A DNA stretch of 64,000 nt, taken from Manduca sexta (lineage: Eukaryota > Arthropoda > Insecta > Lepidoptera > Sphingidae). Below the pieces are notes generated by a model, which was given only the letters and a program-made list of their open reading frames with translations, had not been told where the DNA came from and searched no databases. The position numbers and the translations under genes are program-made. Within the stretch, counting starts at the first letter, position 1; each line of letters opens with the position of its first letter. The DNA lies in assembly GCF_014839805.1 (NCBI RefSeq), contig NC_051120.1, positions 868,001 to 932,000 of the forward strand. The letters are read 5' to 3'. This document shows positions 12,276-25,164 of the stretch, piece by piece.

Positions 12276-13489
12276 TTTTAAATACGAATTCTATGAATTA
12301 ACGAATGAAATAATATATTACATTTATTCCAAGCAATTTAGGTAATATTTATTTAATAAAGACGACGTGATCCACGTTTTGTTGTTTGAAGACGGCCCTG
12401 CACTAATCACAGTTTATCAGTTAAACTAGTTACATGCAGATTATAATTATTTTAAAAGTTATGATAAGTTTATCCGGTTTAATATTCCGTTTGATTATCG
12501 TTAATTTGATTAATAATGTTATTTGATTACGAATAATTTGAACTTATTAATACTGCATTGGCGATAATGACTTCTTAACAAATAAAAAACATATTCTATG
12601 TATATGGTATTTTTAAAAACTATATACAACATTTTAACACAAGTCTGTATTGGCTATCATTATGTTATAGAAAATCAGTATAGTGACGCTTTGTTGTTGC
12701 GTTACCTAGTCTCCGACTCATTGCATATCATTCCCAATTCCTATTCTTCCCCTTCGGAGGTCGAACACGTATTTGTAATGCGTTATATAGATTTTAGGTA
12801 TTATACATGAACACTTCTAGATGTGTATTCATAGTTAATTACTTATCAAGAAATCATCCGGTACATTTATCATCTTGCTACGAAAATACTATCTCAGCTC
12901 GTGCTAGTCTATATGGAGTCTAAGGGCCATCGAAACGAAGCTCATGGAATTAGAGCCCAGCGCAGAACTTTTTTTATAATAAAATAAATAAATATAAGCC
13001 TTATTGCTGTTTAACAAACATATTATGTAGTATCTAGGTATGCTCAAATAGTATATTTTTTTTAAGGATAGAAATAGAAGAAAAATTTAAACTTTTGTTG
13101 GAATTGTCTTAATGTAATACAATTTATTGTTGTGTTAATGAATTTTGGATACTATTTTAATAATGATAATGTTGATATAATAGTTTGACAGTAACAAATT
13201 ATCTTCTCTCCTATATATATGACCATGATTTAAAAAAAAACTGGCTACATTCTAGCTCGTGCTAATATACACATGAATACAAAAATAACCTCGAATTTCT
13301 GATATTTTTTATGTGATTGATAATAAAAAAATATATTATTGCAGAAAGAACACGTGGCTTCCTTTGACTGATCGTTGTCTCCTGCGATGAAGACATAAGA
13401 CAATCAGCACTTTTTTGTATATGTTTTATATGACCTGGGTGTAAGTATATATATAATAACTACAACCAAATAGAAAAGCAAAAATAGCA
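12276..13489. other. Intergenic DNA
   Basis: AT-rich, no gene or clear repeat seen. The 70-codon frame at 12598-12810 has no recognisable product. Confidence 0.5.
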
Positions 13490-13715
13490 CTATCTATACA
13501 TACTATAAAACAAAGTCTCCTTTTCTGTTTATCTGTATGTTATCGTTTTTCTCAAAATCTACTGATCGGATTTTCATGAAATTTGGTATGGAGATAATTG
13601 AAGACCCTGGGAAGATTATAGGCTATTTCTATCCCGGGAAAATATATATCGTGATTTTTATTTCGGAAAACTTCTTGCGGACAAAGCAGCGAGAAAAGGC
13701 AAATTTTTGTAATAA
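13490..13715 (+). repeat. Repeat F fragment (retroelement-like)
   Basis: It carries the usual order of a common insect retroelement tail: ATACTATAAAACAAAGTCTC, CTACTGATCGGATTTTCATG, ATCCCGGGAAAATATATATC, CTTGCGGACAAAGCAGCGAG. Related fragments are at 42050-42262, 42650-42850, 47140-47245, 49905-50075 and 59515-59690. Confidence 0.6.
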
Positions 13716-16700
13716 ATTAGAAAAAGATAGGTCATGTCTCATGCAATTTTCATTTACACATTCCTATAACCAAATCGAACCCGCACCATTCTCACGCCTC
13801 GAAGAGCAATTAAGTTGAATCCTAGATTCGTAACGGCTTTACGACCCAATTTATACTTAATATTTATAACTGATAAATAAATGTTTTATGGTTAACTTTG
13901 GGTTTTAACACCTTTATTGCGTGGTAGTAAGGCTGAAAATGACGTGTTTTTCATAAAGTAAACGTCAATCGCAGTGTATAATAATCCGATAATAAAATGT
14001 GAACAATGCAAAGGTGTTCGTCTAATTGACGCGCGGATGAATGGCCGTCCGCTGTTAGGGAAGCGGCAGGCATGGTGGCAGTGGCGGCGGGGATGATAGC
14101 GGCGCGGGTGGCGGAGCGTGTAGCGGAAATTATAGCAAATTTAGTTGAGGTATAGGCAGTTGTAGGTTACTTAATTGAGTTAACAAGAACAAGGTAGTAT
14201 GTTTTGAAACAGTGTTAATTTTAGTACAGAAATAATAAAAACAAATATGTACATTTTTTATCTTGATTTTGACTGCATATTGTAAAAATAAGAAAAATAC
14301 GTACGTAATCTCAATTTAATTGACTGCATAATATTGCGTTCATCGCTTAGTACTATATTGTCCCTTAGTTTTCAAAGTGACATCCCCATTATATAATTTC
14401 ATTGAAAACAAAAATATTCTTATTTATTACCGCAGAGAAAGTTAATAAAAAATATTATATAAATGTTGCTTCAAATATATTTGTATTAATTTTTAAAAAA
14501 AATATGACGGCATAATAACAACAATATTCAAATTAATTTTAAATCGCTATCATGAGCACCATGCCGCAAAAGTCGTCGCTCAGTGGATGTGCGCGCCGGT
14601 ATTATGTTACACATCCGGTTACACCAACAAAGAGCTTGGAACCGAACCCGCCACCCCCCACCCCGGTCCAACCCCCGGTTGTACACATTTAAAGGATTTG
14701 TTCATTGAGCATTTTATTTTCATATTCAGAATGTTGACTTCGCGATGGAATTAGAGATAAATATCTTGCTTTTTTGTAATGTTGCCTTCCTGTTTGTAAT
14801 TTTGAAATTGGAAGGTCGATGAAATTATTATTTTTATGTTTTTCCGGTTGTATAGATATCATTACCTTTTTTTCTATTTATTAGAGTATTATTTTTTTAT
14901 AATGATTAAATTCTTATATAATACTAATTTAAAATGGTGATTAATTTCTTTCGGTTTGCACGTGTGGAATTTAGTAATTATATTTGATACATTTACAATA
15001 AGTACTCTATACGTCAGATAGTTACGTTATCAATTCCTGTCTCTTATTATGTTCTGCTCACTGTTCTACTGTTGCATGGATTCCTACTAATATGAATTAG
15101 GCTTCTAATCACCACGTCTTATGTGGGTGAGAAGACTTTACATACGCCCCAAATACTTGTGTGGAGTGATGTGGCTTTAGTGGATATTTGGTTCCTCTTA
15201 TATAACAAATTCTTTATGAACCGTCAGGTATGCAGATCCTTCAGTGTATTCTTTATGCTGCCTTGGTAAAGCAAAATTGCTTTCAAAATACAATGTTTGA
15301 TAATATCGAACTAGAGGCATTACTTCCCTCGATCGTTAGAATTATGCCTGTCTGTAGAACGAGGTGACCGCGGTTTGTCAGAACAAGCTTTTCCTCTTAT
15401 AATCCCGTTAGCATCAATATCCGGTAATAATTTTGCAAAGAGAATTCAAACGAGTTTTTTATTAAAGCGAATATTTAATTTATTTGCACAAAAAAATCAA
15501 GTATTTAAACGTACACAATTTGACAGATAAAGATCTGACTCGAATCGTAAATGGATGTCACAAATACATTTATTTGTAAATTGTTTTTTTCTTTACAAAT
15601 TGAAAAACGCTTGCGGTCACATTTGCTGGGGTTCAGTTTAATTCAAAGTTAATCTAGTATTAGGGGTCCAAAATGGGGTATTAAAATGTGGTCTCGCTTT
15701 TTGTATGTGTTTATTGTATTTATATGTTGTGTATTAAAAATAATGTGCATTTTTAGGGTGGCCAGGGATATCGGATTTGGCGGGTTTCGGATACATCTGG
15801 GTTACTAATTAACATTCTTATATAAGCTTAGAATGTCATTTTTGTGTTATGTTGATGGACTAGTATCAGTGCAGTTAGTAAGATTTGTGAATTCAGGATT
15901 TACATTATAAAATAAGCTAGAAAAACAATGACAGTGAACGAAATATATAAAATAAAAAAAAACAATAAGTTAAAAAATGCAGTTTTAATTTGACAAATTT
16001 TAATTATGATTGTCTGTTTAAATTTTCTTTGAGCGGAAATAATGGAAACTGAATATTTTTAATTGTATTTTCCGTTCATTGAATACAAAAAATTACAACC
16101 ACACAAATATAAAAAATAAAGCGTGCGTAACAAAAGACAAAAATTGTTTTGATAAAATAATAATATCACTTACACACTCTTGATCATTTAAAAAAACATC
16201 ATTAGAGGACAACAGCAGGGGTTGAGTCCCCCTGGCACAACACTAAGCCATTCCTGCCTCAAAATATTAATATTAATTATTCGAATTATTTTAATCCATA
16301 GAGAACATTTATCCGATTTCTAGTTTATTCTAGTGAATAAGAAACACATTTATCGATTAAGACGATTATCATTAATTAAGTAATTTATGAAACATAATAT
16401 TTTGACAGGTGTCAGATATTCAGTCTACATCTTGGTGGATTATAAAATAAAAAATACGGATATTATTTTGACAACTGTTAACAGGTCCGTCTAATGACCC
16501 AAATTGTATAATTATATAAATAAGTGTTGTTAATGTAATACATAAAAAATATTACAAGGAAAGCTAGTTTTATAATAAAATAAGTCCAACGTGGGACGAT
16601 CTTGATCAAGATCATTGTCTTGAGGAAACGCGACATCACGGAGTAGTATTGCCGTTAATTTCAATTATTATTGTTTGAATGATTGTCCTATTTCACAAAT

Positions 16701-16983
16701 AGACCCTCCTTTAGATCAATCTACATTTTAAACTTCAAAAGTGAAATCTATAAAAACCAGTGTCAAAATATTTTGTTATTCTAACCCCATGGTTTAAAGA
16801 CAATCTTAGAGTAATTGCCAGTTAATTTAATTGCTACTGTAAGTCGCATGACTTGAGAAATCGTAAACAATTAATCGTGTGATAAGATTGAGTGTTCTAA
16901 GAAATTAATGAGACCACAACGCAGGCGCAGATGTACAGACAAATAGATTGCAAGGAAATTAACTACTTTTAAATATTGAATAA
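13716..16983. other. Intergenic DNA
   Basis: No gene seen. A GC-rich islet at about 14025-14125 (GGCGGCGGGG, GCGGCGCGGGTGGCGGAGCG) and another at about 14570-14690 stand out and are possible cis-regulatory elements. The remainder is AT-rich. Confidence 0.5.
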
Positions 16984-17301
16984 AGCGGCGATGGCCTAGT
17001 TGGGTGTGGAACGGACTACCAAGACGAATGTCCGCAGGTTCAAAACCCAAGGGCACACCTCTGACTTTTCTAAAATCATGTGTCTATTCTTTGTGAATTT
17101 ATCGTTCGCTTTAACGGTGAAGGAAAACATCGTGAGGAAACCTGCACATCTGAGAAGTTCTCTATGGGAATTTCGAAGGTGTGTGAAGTCTACCAATCCG
17201 CACTAGTTCAGCGTGGTGGACTAAGGCCTAATCCCTCTCAGTAGTAGAGGAGGCCCGTGCTCAGCAGTGGGCAAGTATATAATACAGGGCTGATATTATT
17301 A
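16984..17301 (+). repeat. SINE-A, full-length reference copy
   Basis: This is the best copy in the window. The tRNA-like head AGCGGCGATGGCCTAGTTGG contains an A box (TGGCCTAGTTGG) and is followed by a B box GGTTCAAAACCC near 17037. The body includes TTTAACGGTGAAGGAAAAC, CACTAGTTCAGCGTGGTGGA and AGTAGTAGAGGAGGCCCGTG, then an ATAATACAGGGCTGATATTA tail. Length is about 318 bp. It is a non-autonomous retroposon that depends on a LINE partner not seen here. Confidence 0.9.
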
Positions 17302-17359
17302 TTTATTATGATTATAAATATTGAATATATTTTTGTATTGCATGGAAGTTAAAAACTTC

Positions 17360-17664
17360 TTTTTATTGTTTTGAATGACGAGACGAGCTTGCCGTTCGCC
17401 TGTTGGTAAGCGATGCAACCGCCCATAAGCAGTAAATATACCAACCAACACCTTGAATTATAAAGTATTGTGTGATATTCCACTGAGTTCGACATCCTAA
17501 CACATGAGATATTAAGTTTTATTATATCCAGTAGTTACACTGGCTACAATATCCTTCAAACTGGAACACAACAGTGAATACACATTGGTGCTTGGCGGCT
17601 GATATAGACATTGCGGTTGTACCAACCCAGGTGAACTCTCACATATGAGAGACCTACCACTAAT
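17360..17664 (+). repeat. Repeat D, copy 1
   Basis: About 300 bp starting TTTTATTGTTTTGAATGACG and GACGAGACGAGCTTGCCGTT and ending ATGAGAGACCTACCACTAAT. It is shared with 44160-44470 (+) and 52009-52290 (-). No tRNA-like promoter boxes, coding frame or clear inverted termini are visible. It may be the 3' part of a non-LTR element or a non-autonomous DNA/Helitron element; I cannot place the class. Confidence 0.8.
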
Positions 17665-18899
17665 AAATTGTATAAATAAATGTGATATACTTTATATATT
17701 TTTACAAGATTATAGGTCACTTGTGTAAGAGAATACCTATAACCTCTACTTTGTCTATGCTGCTAAGCTGTACGCAAGTACTGTGTACGTAATTGTGTAC
17801 TAGTATAAAGGATGTTATGATTATTGGCAATCATATATCTAATGTTTTGAAGTGATAGGATGTAGTATAATGAAATAATGAATTTTAATTCAAGATTTAA
17901 TTACTGTTTAAGGAAAGGCGTGGTACTAATGACGAGACGACTTCAAGTGAAAAAAGTTTCTACCATTTCTGTTCTACCTTTCGTGCAAAATTTGACAAAT
18001 AATATTTTTAGATTACTCTATTACTATAATTGCATCGATTAACGAAAATCAACGCAAAATTCAATTACCCGTAATATCAACAATTAGTTTGCGCGCACGA
18101 AGTCAATTGTATGACATTAATATCCCATAATATATAACAGTAAAATCACACTAACTGCATTGTGTGCCGGCAGATGCAGTTAATTCTATGGGTGGTGTAT
18201 TTTCTTCAAAAGTACTCTCTGTTGTCAATTAATAAAATATTTGTCACATAAATTACTCGACGACAAATGGTTCCGCTCTCATTGTGTTTAATGCATGGGG
18301 ACGGAGTTCGATGCTCGGTTTGAGGATATTGATTTTTATAACAAATAAAGTTTGAGGAAATTAATAGGTTTTGTTGTTGGGTTGGAAACTGAATAAGATG
18401 AAGTATCTACTTTTATTGCTTGCCCCATCGGTATTTGAATGTTGTGTTTGATGGTCTAAGTATGTATGTTATCAAATAATAAATATTACGGAATTCTCAT
18501 TCTTTATTGTAATAAGTATCTCTAGAAAGCGTAACAGGAAAGACAATACGGTAAACTAGGCTTGAGAAGGAAAAATTGAAATTACTGTGTGTGAAATTTG
18601 GTTGATTTTTCATAGCAATACAATTTTTTTGAAAGCCGTTTATAGCTTTCTAGATTTATAATGTAATTAAACTTTAATAAAAAACAAACTGTTTTAATGA
18701 TTTTATTTAATGGCTTAGTTTTTCACGTTCAATAAATATTACAAATCTTGAGAAAACTATCAAACGATAACGTATTGCAAATGTAATAACCTAATTAAAA
18801 TTCAATAAATAACAGATGTCCTGATCGATAGGCTATTAATCTTTCGCATTTCATTCGATTACAATACTCATTCGCTTACCTACACTCGCATTATACCAT
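17665..18899. other. Intergenic DNA directly upstream of the HGTX CpG island
   Basis: AT-rich, no repeat family recognised and no gene. Distal promoter elements could be here, but nothing specific is visible. Confidence 0.5.
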
Positions 18900-19314
18900 T
18901 CGCACTACAATGCACGATTGCAACGATTCGTCGCCGGGGGGCGCGGGGGGGAGGTGCGGCGCGGCAGGGAGGGGGGCACCACAAAAACTGCGCCCGACTT
19001 AATTATAAAGAGACAAGAAGCGCCATCAAATAGCGATTCGTTAAATCTACGCTCTGGTGTTAACACCGCGGATGTCCCGTCCCTTTCCCGCCCGTACAGA
19101 ACGAACAAGGACGGGTATAGTTCGAGCCGAGCGTTTGTTAAGGGGCGGCGTCAAAGATATAAGGTTTAGATTGACTGGGCGTTCTCTATTCTGTGCTTTT
19201 TTGTTTGCGCCGAGAGCTTTTCATTTGGTGTCGGGTCGCGCTCGCGGGCGCTCGTCGGCCATGTGTGACTGAGCTCGTGATGTATTGACTGTTGGAGGCT
19301 GTCGTGTTGTGAAC
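18900..19314 (+). promoter_or_regulatory. CpG-rich promoter / 5'UTR region of HGTX
   Basis: A sharp rise in G+C and CpG begins near 18900 and runs into exon 1, on an otherwise AT-rich background. It contains long G runs (18936-18976). Two TATA-like strings, TATAAAG at 19004-19010 and GATATAAGG near 19155-19163, could each set a start about 30 bases downstream. The transcription start cannot be fixed from sequence. Two minimal upstream ORFs sit just before the main ATG: ATG TGT GAC TGA at 19261-19272 and ATG TAT TGA at 19280-19288. If transcription starts upstream of 19072, a longer uORF (19072-19272, 66 codons) is also included. Promoter role is inferred from position and composition only. 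Confidence 0.55.
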
Positions 19315-19624
19315 ATGTCGGAGTTGCGAGGATCGCCGCCGTTGTCGCGGAACGCGCTGGAAAACGGCTTCGGAGCGCCGCTGGCCGCGCTCAGCTCGTT
19401 GGCGGAGGCGCCTCCTCCAGCGCCCAACCCTCACGGCATCGACCACATCCTGTCGCGGCCGGCGGTAGGATCCAATGTTGGTGCCGGGTTGTTGGCCCCG
19501 AGGCTGTCGCTGGCCGCGGCGGCGGCTGGCATGGCGCATTATCTGCAGCACAAGCCGCTCTACTGGCCCGGCTTCCAGGGTCTGGTCTCCAATCCCATGG
19601 CCTGGCGTGACCGGTTGCAATCTA
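19315..19624 (+). CDS. HGTX: HGTX/Nkx6 homeobox protein, first coding exon (5' partial CDS)
   Basis: This exon encodes residues 1-103 of an NK6-class homeodomain transcription factor. In the known family these are nuclear repressors used in ventral nerve cord and motoneuron patterning (fly HGTX, vertebrate Nkx6). I start at the ATG at 19315, which has A at -3; in-frame codons further upstream lead to a stop at 19270-19272 or lack an ATG. Visible parts: a Pro/Ala-rich N-terminus, then GIDHILSRP at residues 41-49, matching the eh1/TN-type Groucho-binding motif of Nkx6 (GINDILSRP in vertebrates). An alanine run covers residues 67-71. PLYWPGF and MAWRDRL at residues 81-101 match the WPG...WRD block found before the Nkx6 homeodomain. 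The exon ends in phase 1 at a consensus donor (GTAAGT, 19625-19630). Joining its last base to the exon at 33757 gives Q-S-M-S-N-G in frame. The exon is far richer in GC than its surroundings. The opposite-strand open frames here are shadows. Confidence 0.93.
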
Positions 19625-19630
19625 GTAAGT

Positions 19631-22600
19631 ACAATTGATATACGTTTGTAAATGTTTTGTTTGTGTGTAGTAACAAGAAATTCTATTTGTATATTTTTTT
19701 ATTGATTTATTAAGAAAGATATACTAATACAACTAATAAGTACGTTTGTCAGTTCTAGCAATCAATTGTTATTATCTTTTTTATATATTTATTTGGCTTA
19801 TTTTTTTTTTATTTGTTACAAATATTTACCTTTATTTGTAAATCTCAAATTAATTCATAGTAACTCTTTATTAAAATCAAATTTGCAGATTTCGCTTTTT
19901 TTAAAGTCTTTACTGTATTTTATCGACATAAGGAGTTATTTAACTAATGCTGTAAGTTATAATAATTAATCAAACATTTTCTAATGTAATTCATATAAAA
20001 GATTTCAACGCGTTACTTTTATTTCTAATGTGCAATTGATAAAACATTATTAATATTATTGATTTATTTAATTGTTTTATATATCTATACCCATCGAGTT
20101 CTTTGCAAATAATTATTAATTTTAAACAGTCTATTAGAATGTGACTGTATTAAGGTTTCATTGTTGTATCATAGCATTAATGGTATGAGTTAATCTATTG
20201 TAAAATCAAGTATTATTTGAAAGGTAAAATATTTTAATTTACTTGTAATGTCTTATTGCTAAAAAGACTCTTATAATAAATATAATAGGTGGGTACGTGA
20301 GTTTTATAGAATTTAATATATGAAAAATGTGCATAAGCGATAGACTTTACAGATATTTTGACACGGGCACGGTAAACTCACTCACCTGATTATACGATTA
20401 AAGCATTATAAATATTTTAACAATTAAATAAACCAAATGAATATAATATGAGTATTACAGCTGATAAATATTTTCATCCGAATTGTTTTACCACACAGTA
20501 ATTATATTTCTTTAACTCTTGTAATAAGTAACGAAGTAAATATTAATGAGAAATAAAAAAGAACTTTATAACGCAAAAAATTAAATAAGCGTTTAATAAA
20601 ACGGATAGCCGTAAAATTAAATTACTATTTTAAAAGGAAGTATGGATGACAATATTTTTTATATCATTGGATGTTTTAATAGAATTAATTTTATACGTTT
20701 TTAACTTTATACATTAAAATTCTTTTCTTTATTTTCCCGTTTTAATATAAATATATTACAGAGGAAATACCTCTTTTAATGTAGTTTTTATTGCGATATA
20801 AATTCTGATTCGTTCATTTAATTACCCGTGTGATGTTTTACAGCACATTATAATTGTTGAACCTCGGGTTAAATGATATTAATTAAGTTTAATCGTAAAT
20901 GAATTATTTAAAACATGCAGAGAACATTTTATATGTTGTTCATGTAATTTATTACATATGAATTTAACATAAGTTTTTTTTACATAATAATGATTATGCA
21001 AACGAGAGGCTTTATTGCTATATATATTATGATATTTCTAAGAATGTAAGATATTTATAAATTAATCAATAAAATGTGAATTAAGATAAAAAAAATATTT
21101 ATCACAATATTTTTACAGTCGAAATTTGCACTTCCTGACCAATTTAATTAATTAAATCAATAAATTATTACCATAAATAGAACCTATTTCCGAAAAATTT
21201 CCCCAAAATTTGTTCGCTAAGACGCCGCCGTCGGGCGTCGGCTGGCGCACCGACGGAGCCGAGTTATAGCCTACGTAACGGCCGTTTGCGGCGTTATTAC
21301 GGCGCGTAACGCGCTGTAACACGTAGAAACTACGTTCAATAGTAATATCAGACGTTTAATAAATATTTATTGGACATGCAAAGGGTTGTGAGGGGATGAT
21401 TTTAACGTTATTGTGCTGTTTAAAGTTATTACTAGGTAGAGAAGTGAGACATTCGAGGTAGAGATTTTAGGGGGAATTTTTTTTCGTCAAAAATATCAAT
21501 AAGTAATAAGGTTTGATTACACTAACAGATTTAAATCAATTACTTATAGATAATTAAGTAAATGGAAACGTAGCAAAAATACAGCAAACTATTTGCTTTT
21601 CTCGTTTTTCAGGTGTATAAAAATACTTGGGCACGAGAAACCGATTAAGGCTTTTGCCTAGAATTCCATACGCCCTTATACTCTTTCAAAGTAGAGTCGG
21701 AGTAACCCACTTTATTAAGTATGTTGCAATTATTTAATTTTTATATCAAAACGAATGACTGACATCGATTTTTTCTTAGAATATTCAGTCCCAAGCAAAT
21801 TTAGAAAATTCTACGCAAACTTTTAGTCCTCTAAAATAAGGCAGCGATAAAGTTCCCTTTGCTCAACACTAATAAAAATCATGAAGACGATTTATTTTGA
21901 AAGAGATAATTATTTAAGATTTGGATTTCAGAATCATTACTAATACAGTTTGAGTTGTTGCTATTGTTATAATATTGCCAGTAGTAGTTGTTTTTACATT
22001 AAATAACTTTAACTAAAATATACATTATCCTTTCTTTGCACCTGATGGTTAATGGTAATAAACAATGCTAAAATAAACGCCAGCGCCATGCAACATTTCA
22101 TTGAATATAACAAAGTTGAGATCTATATAATTTGTCGATATTTTATGGAGAACTTTGTTAATAAAATTGTTAACACTGATTAACATACGATGTAGTACGA
22201 ATGGCTCTAATGAATATAAAAATTTAAACCCAAGTCTACTAAAATGTAGGTGATATTACAAAATCATGTTCTACAAAGGTAATTTTTTTTTAAAAACATC
22301 CATATATGTTCACAAAGTATTTACATAGAATCATAGGACATAATGAAAGTTGTACTATTATTGTATTGTTATAATTTACTTTGTACATTAAAATTTTTGT
22401 AGAAGGCAGAAGAAAATGACTTAACCCTACTTTGATTAATAAGTTTATCGGTAAGTCAATTATATGTTTAACAAACATTGTGCCTTTTTTAAAACTTGAA
22501 ATATGGAACTAAAGGAAATTGCTTTTTTTAGCATCGCTTTCTTTCCTATTATTGCAATTTTATAATATATTGTATGCGTATTTATTAGATTATATATGCA

Positions 22601-23096
22601 GCAAATATTAAAACTTTATAAAAAGGTTTCTTTATTGATATTTGGCACAAGCACTATGGTACTTCGGGTTGAAGTCCATTCTGGCCAGTAAAAGTACATA
22701 ATTTTTTTAACATGGAAGCATCAAAAATATATTATATTGATTACAAAGTCACTTTTTATAAAATATCCTTACATAATTGAAAAAATATATAAACAGTTTT
22801 ATAATCTCAAGAAGGCTTAAACAATATATCACTTAGTAAAAAGTACATTTTATCGTGACATCACTATTATGTTAATATAACACATACTAACATTATTAGC
22901 ATTCGATAACTCGATGTCGATATGAATAGCACATTAAACTGTCCCTTATCGATACTCGATAATTGTCGATATGCCGTTAATCTGCCCACTAGAGATACAA
23001 GCGTAATACGCTCCGCTCCTATTGTTAGATAGTATCAATTTTAATATTAGAACATAGCAATTTTGTTGCTTAGGTGATTAGCCATAATTCAGTAAT
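19631..23096. other. Intron 1, proximal part
   Basis: Very AT-rich and free of the recognised repeat families. One CpG-dense islet at about 21215-21325 (GACGCCGCCGTCGGGCGTCG, GGCGCGTAACGCGC) contrasts sharply with its surroundings and is a candidate conserved element. Confidence 0.5.
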
Positions 23097-23160
23097 GCTA
23101 CATTGGTCTAGTGGTAGTGTATTTAAGTTATGAAACTGGCGAGGTCCTAGGTTCGATAAT
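23097..23160 (+). repeat. tRNA-like SINE head fragment in intron 1
   Basis: CTACATTGGTCTAGTGGTAG (A-box-like) and AGGTCCTAGGTTCGATAAT (B-box-like) at tRNA spacing. Acceptor stem pairing is lacking. Similar in style to 10862-10925. Confidence 0.45.
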
Positions 23161-25164
23161 AATTATGACGATGACTTTTTAATTCAGATATTTTAGATTA
23201 ACGCTAAATGTATGAGAATATTTTACTATTTGACAAATTTTGTTTTGAACCTTGTTAAAAAACTGTAAGTTTAGGTGGTTATCATTATATTGCGTGTTCA
23301 CGCTCTTTATTCAACTCTCCCGCTTGTCTCTGTGATTTTGTGTATTAATTAACTAGGATGGATTATACGTCAAATTCTTAGAATGTAGCACATTATCATG
23401 CGTTACAACCCATACACAAAGGCCGATAATGTTACGTTCTTTCATGGATGAATATTGATAATAGCGCTATCTATTGAGGAGGTATAAAAAGTAAAAGGTT
23501 ATGCGATAATCGATGAGGTGAAATTAGCAATTTGTTAGTACTTTCTAATTAGTAACATATAATAATAAATTTCGTATTTTAAGATTATTTATAATAAAAT
23601 GTGGTAATGACTATTATATAATACTTGCGTACGCACCTAAAGGTAATATATTATTTTGCAATATACAATATGAACGCTAATTAATGTTAGTTATATATTC
23701 ATCTATGGATATATTTTTTTTTAGTCACGAGATATAATTGGCGATAATACTGACAAATCTCTATTAGATGTATATTAATATTTTTTATTCAAATTATTTA
23801 TAACTCAATGCTTCTACATGCTAATATATTTTTTCTGATTATAAAAAAAAGGTTGGTAGATGTACGTTTTTTAAGTAACATGTTAACATAGAGAAAAATC
23901 GGGGTTCAAATAATAGGACTACAGTTAATGCTCCTTAAAAATACGGTAAAATAATTTTATTCAGCTTGTCAGTCAATTTTGTTCTAAATTGTCTTTATTA
24001 TTGAAAGGGTGTCAACCTGACAAGCTCTTTGTTATATATTCACAAAGTTTATATTATACTAATATACATTATCATTCAAAGATTTCACGCGCAGAAAAAG
24101 ACATGCGCAAATAATATTTATCAACGTAGAGCCGCTCTAGACTACGCCACTCTACATTTAAAAGCTCATCCTCTACCATAATTCGAAATACAAAATAAAA
24201 TAATTAAAAACAATACCAATAAATTTTTCCACAAAATAACACATTTTCAATTTCATTACTCGATAAAGCTGATTAAAGGGCGTCACGATTCGATGATTTT
24301 AATAAAAGCGCATTATCCACGCAATATGAGCAGAGCTTATTAACTGATAGGGAACACAAACACCTTATCACACTAGATAAAGTGATCAAGCCGCGTAATG
24401 AATGGTCCCAGGCTGGGAATCCGACTGTAGTTGTCCCAACACTGTATACTGATAAATTTGATGTAACTGGGTTATCTTTTGTAGAATTAAGGAGTGTGCC
24501 GTGTTAAGTAATTTTGTAATAGACCAGTGGGAAAAGATAAGTTATTTAGTTATTGATAGGTAACAATATTGTAATGTTTGCTTTGATGTTTTATGAGGAA
24601 TTACTTGCGTATATTAATTTATGACATTCGACGATAAGAATAGAGTGTTATGTACATAGAGTTACATTGCGTTGTTTTTACCCGGGATGCGATAACACGC
24701 AATGTAATGAAAAGACGCATTACTAAGTGATAAGAGTGAAGCGCAATGTAAGTAACGCCTATAGCTCTAGTGTTAGCGCACGCGCCCCTGCGCTTATTGT
24801 CGCCCTTCAGTTTTTCAAAAAATATTCTTCTCATGACAGTTAATTATATTGTGATTCGTACAAAAGTATTATCATAGAGGTTTTTACGTGCAATTTATAA
24901 GGTCTTTGTAGAGCTACGTTTGCTGTTTGTTTAATGTTTCATTATTGATTATTAAATCATTTTCTTTTCAACATTAGAATCAGTAATTATAAAATATATC
25001 TAGGGAACAAAACAGTTAAATGAGGGTCTGTCGTGGTCTAATAGCGCAGATAAAGTTCCGCTGCTATATCCCCGTATATTTTGGTGAATATCAACTACTA
25101 ATGAAAATAGTAATTCCTGAAATATATCAGGTCTCTATCACTCTACCAAACCTCATGTGGCACG
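23161..25164. other. Intron 1, middle part
   Basis: AT-rich, no exon seen. It holds the decamer cluster at 24662-24751 and nothing else recognised. Confidence 0.5.
24662..24751. other. Cluster of three CGCAATGTAA decamers, one inverted
   Basis: TTACATTGCGT at 24662-24672, ACGCAATGTAA at 24697-24707 and CGCAATGTAA at 24742-24751. The first two make an 11-bp inverted repeat. It could be a binding-site cluster or relic of a repeat; function unknown. Confidence 0.45.

Noticed and set aside
19186..19620. 144-codon minus-strand open frame opposite HGTX exon 1
   Set aside because: Arginine/proline-rich shadow of a GC-rich coding exon; the + strand frame has clear Nkx6 motifs and correct splice phase.
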